Of a stretch of DNA of 6,913 bases, positions 5,516-6,913 are shown one piece after another. Numbering within the stretch: position 1 is the first letter of the stretch; each line of letters starts with the position of its first letter. The DNA lies in the NCBI GenBank assembly GCA_013203065.1, contig JABMQV010000552.1, positions 1 through 6,913 of the forward strand. Direction: 5' to 3'. The stretch comes from Desulfobacteraceae bacterium. GTDB lineage: Bacteria; Desulfobacterota; DSM-4660; Desulfatiglandales; Desulfatiglandaceae. The notes beneath the pieces were generated by a model, which saw only the letters and a program-made list of their open reading frames with translations, was not told where the DNA came from and ran no database searches. The translations under genes and the position numbers were made by a program.

Positions 5516-6550
5516 ATGATCATTTTAGGAATAGACACATCCTGCGATGACACTTCTGCCGGAGTGGTGGAGGGTGGGCGTCATGTTCTTTCAAATGTCG
5601 TGCAGTCCCAGGTCAAGCTCCATCATCCCCACGGGGGTGTCGTGCCGGAGCTTGCCTCCAGGGAACACCTGAAGAATCTTATGCCCGTGGTCCGAGAGGC
5701 ACTCTCCCAGGCCAAAGTTCGTATGGCCGACCTGGACGGCATAGCGGTAACGGTGGGACCAGGGCTTGTGGGATCACTATTGGTGGGGCTCTACTATGCC
5801 AAGGGGCTCACCTATGTTCATGACATTCCACTGGCGGCCATAAACCACTTGGAAGGCCATATCCTCTCCATCTTCCTTGAGGATGCTCCCCCTTTTCCCT
5901 TTGTGGCCCTGACCGTATCAGGAGGGCATACCTCCTTGTATCATGTGAAAGGGTATGGCCAATATACTCAGATGGGACAGACCCTTGACGACGCTGCCGG
6001 AGAGGCATTTGACAAGGTTTCCAAGATTCTTGGGCTCGGGTATCCGGGAGGAAGCGCGATTGAGAATGCGTCCCTCGATGGTCTCAACGACAGGATCAAG
6101 TTCCCTCGGGCATATCTCTCGAACGAATCACTCGACTTCAGTTTTAGCGGCCTCAAGACAGCCGTATCACTCTATATCAAGAAATGGCACAATAATCAGG
6201 TGGAGGGCGACGATGTAACTGTGTCAGACATAGCAGCATCCTTTCAAGAGGCAGTTATTGACGTACTCGTCCATAAGGTCATGATGGCCAGAAAAAAGAC
6301 AGGGGGCAGTTCTATTGTGGTGGCCGGTGGCGTTGCCTGCAACAAAAGGCTTCGGGAAAGATTGCGTGAGGTTGCATCGGCGGAGGATGTTGAGATCTAT
6401 TATCCCCGGCCAGCGTATTGCACAGATAACGGAGCCATGATAGCAGCGGCAGGCTACCACAGGCTCTCATCCGGCGAGAGGACCGACCTGTCCATAGATG
6501 TGAAATCCAAGTTTCCCATTCAAGACCTAACGCCGTTAAAAACCATTTAA
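5516..6550 (+). CDS. tsaD: tRNA N6-adenosine threonylcarbamoyltransferase TsaD
   Basis: A 344-residue ASKHA-fold enzyme (Kae1/Qri7/YgjD family) that transfers the threonylcarbamoyl group from threonylcarbamoyl-AMP to A37 of tRNAs reading ANN codons, acting with TsaB and TsaE. The N-terminal phosphate loop GIDTSCDDTS is at 5-14. The metal-binding His111 and His115 lie in NHLEGH, and the third ligand Asp304 lies in TDNGAMIAAAGY. VTVGPGLVGSLLVG (78-91), SGGHTSLY (135-142), DDAAGEAFDKVSKILGLGYPGG (split over 158-179), FSFSGLKTA (208-216) and VAGGVACNKRLR (269-280) are all present. Position 12 is Asp where E. coli has Glu, a conservative change. Length is normal. ATG 5516 begins at the canonical MxILGI; only a weak GAGAG (5499-5503) precedes it. 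It lies 251 bases after the SLBB-HhH gene and 10 bases before the DUF2062 gene. Confidence 0.98.
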   Translation: MIILGIDTSCDDTSAGVVEGGRHVLSNVVQSQVKLHHPHGGVVPELASREHLKNLMPVVREALSQAKVRMADLDGIAVTVGPGLVGSLLVGLYYAKGLTYVHDIPLAAINHLEGHILSIFLEDAPPFPFVALTVSGGHTSLYHVKGYGQYTQMGQTLDDAAGEAFDKVSKILGLGYPGGSAIENASLDGLNDRIKFPRAYLSNESLDFSFSGLKTAVSLYIKKWHNNQVEGDDVTVSDIAASFQEAVIDVLVHKVMMARKKTGGSSIVVAGGVACNKRLRERLREVASAEDVEIYYPRPAYCTDNGAMIAAAGYHRLSSGERTDLSIDVKSKFPIQDLTPLKTI

Positions 6551-6560
6551 ACACACGACC

Positions 6561-6913
6561 TTGAAATTTCAAAGACAGCTCAAATATTACTATCTCAGAT
6601 TTATCCGTTTGAGGGGTGAGCCACACGAACTGGCCCTGGGGATGGCATTGGGGATATTCTCCGGCATGATGCCCATATTGCCCTTTCAAACGGCCTTGGC
6701 TGTGGTCTTGGCATTGTTGTTGAGAGGCAGCAAGATTACGGCTGCCCTGGGAACCTGGGTAAGCAATCCGTTAAATTGGTATTTCCTTTATTATTATAGC
6801 TACATATTGGGGGCGCATATCTTGGGCCTCCCGGAAAAAAATGATGTCTTTTCATCCATCATGATTGCCATCCGATCAGGCGATGGATCGATGGTGGTCT
6901 TGAGGGAGACCTT
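6561..6913 (+). CDS. DUF2062 membrane protein, 3' partial
   Basis: The frame is open from a TTG at 6561 to the window end, giving the first 117 residues and two bases of the next codon. The upstream in-frame stop is at 6537-6539 and there is no ATG or GTG between, so TTG 6561 is the likely start; no SD is visible, which suggests coupling to tsaD ten bases upstream. Features match DUF2062 (COG3216): a basic aromatic N-terminus (KYYYLRFIRLRGEPHELALG, residues 8-27), a hydrophobic glycine-rich segment GMALGIFSGMMPILPFQT (27-44), a second hydrophobic stretch LAVVLALLLRG (46-56), then the family's GTWVSNPLNWYFLYYYSY (64-81). The function of this small inner-membrane family is not established. The rest of the protein is outside the window. 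Confidence 0.87.
   Translation, partial: MKFQRQLKYYYLRFIRLRGEPHELALGMALGIFSGMMPILPFQTALAVVLALLLRGSKITAALGTWVSNPLNWYFLYYYSYILGAHILGLPEKNDVFSSIMIAIRSGDGSMVVLRET

Noticed and set aside
5546..5551. TsaD Asp12 in place of the Glu of E. coli (SCDDTS versus SCDETS)
   Set aside because: It is a conservative change that I recall in many TsaD proteins, and all metal-binding residues are intact.

Overview
This window is a densely packed run of housekeeping genes, all on the + strand, from a Gram-negative bacterium. The order 7TMR-HD phosphohydrolase, ybeY, pdxJ, acpS, tsaE, lysC and the protein sequences resemble Desulfobacterota (former Deltaproteobacteria). That placement is an inference from gene order and sequence style, not from a database search.

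Layout. 1-1422: the membrane and HD-domain part of a PgpH-like (7TMR-HD) phosphohydrolase whose start lies before the window. 1322-1762: ybeY, which begins inside the previous gene. 1766-2485: pdxJ. 2488-2886: acpS. 2887-3005: a short gap with no convincing gene. 3006-3488: tsaE. 3497-4729: lysC. 4707-5264: a small membrane-anchored or exported SLBB plus helix-hairpin-helix protein of the ComEA type. 5265-5515: a 251-base intergenic stretch with an imperfect tandem duplication and several nested inverted repeats. 5516-6550: tsaD. 6561 to the end: the start of a DUF2062 membrane protein, cut by the window edge.

How the genes fit together. From the HD gene to the SLBB-HhH gene the reading frames overlap or are separated by a few bases, apart from the 119-base gap before tsaE, which suggests one transcript. 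The functions are central: nucleotide second-messenger turnover (probably cyclic di-AMP), rRNA maturation (YbeY), pyridoxal phosphate synthesis (PdxJ), activation of acyl carrier protein (AcpS), tRNA t6A37 modification (TsaE and TsaD) and the first step of the aspartate amino-acid pathway (LysC). The 251-base gap makes tsaD and the DUF2062 gene a possible second unit, but I could not identify a clear promoter or a strong terminator there.

I found no mobile element, CRISPR array, RNA gene or defence cassette, and no convincing new biological system. The points worth a second look are small: a 101-base gene overlap, a replaced conserved arginine in YbeY, an ambiguous tsaE start, a possible internal start in lysC, the SLBB-HhH protein in this setting, and the repeat-rich gap before tsaD.
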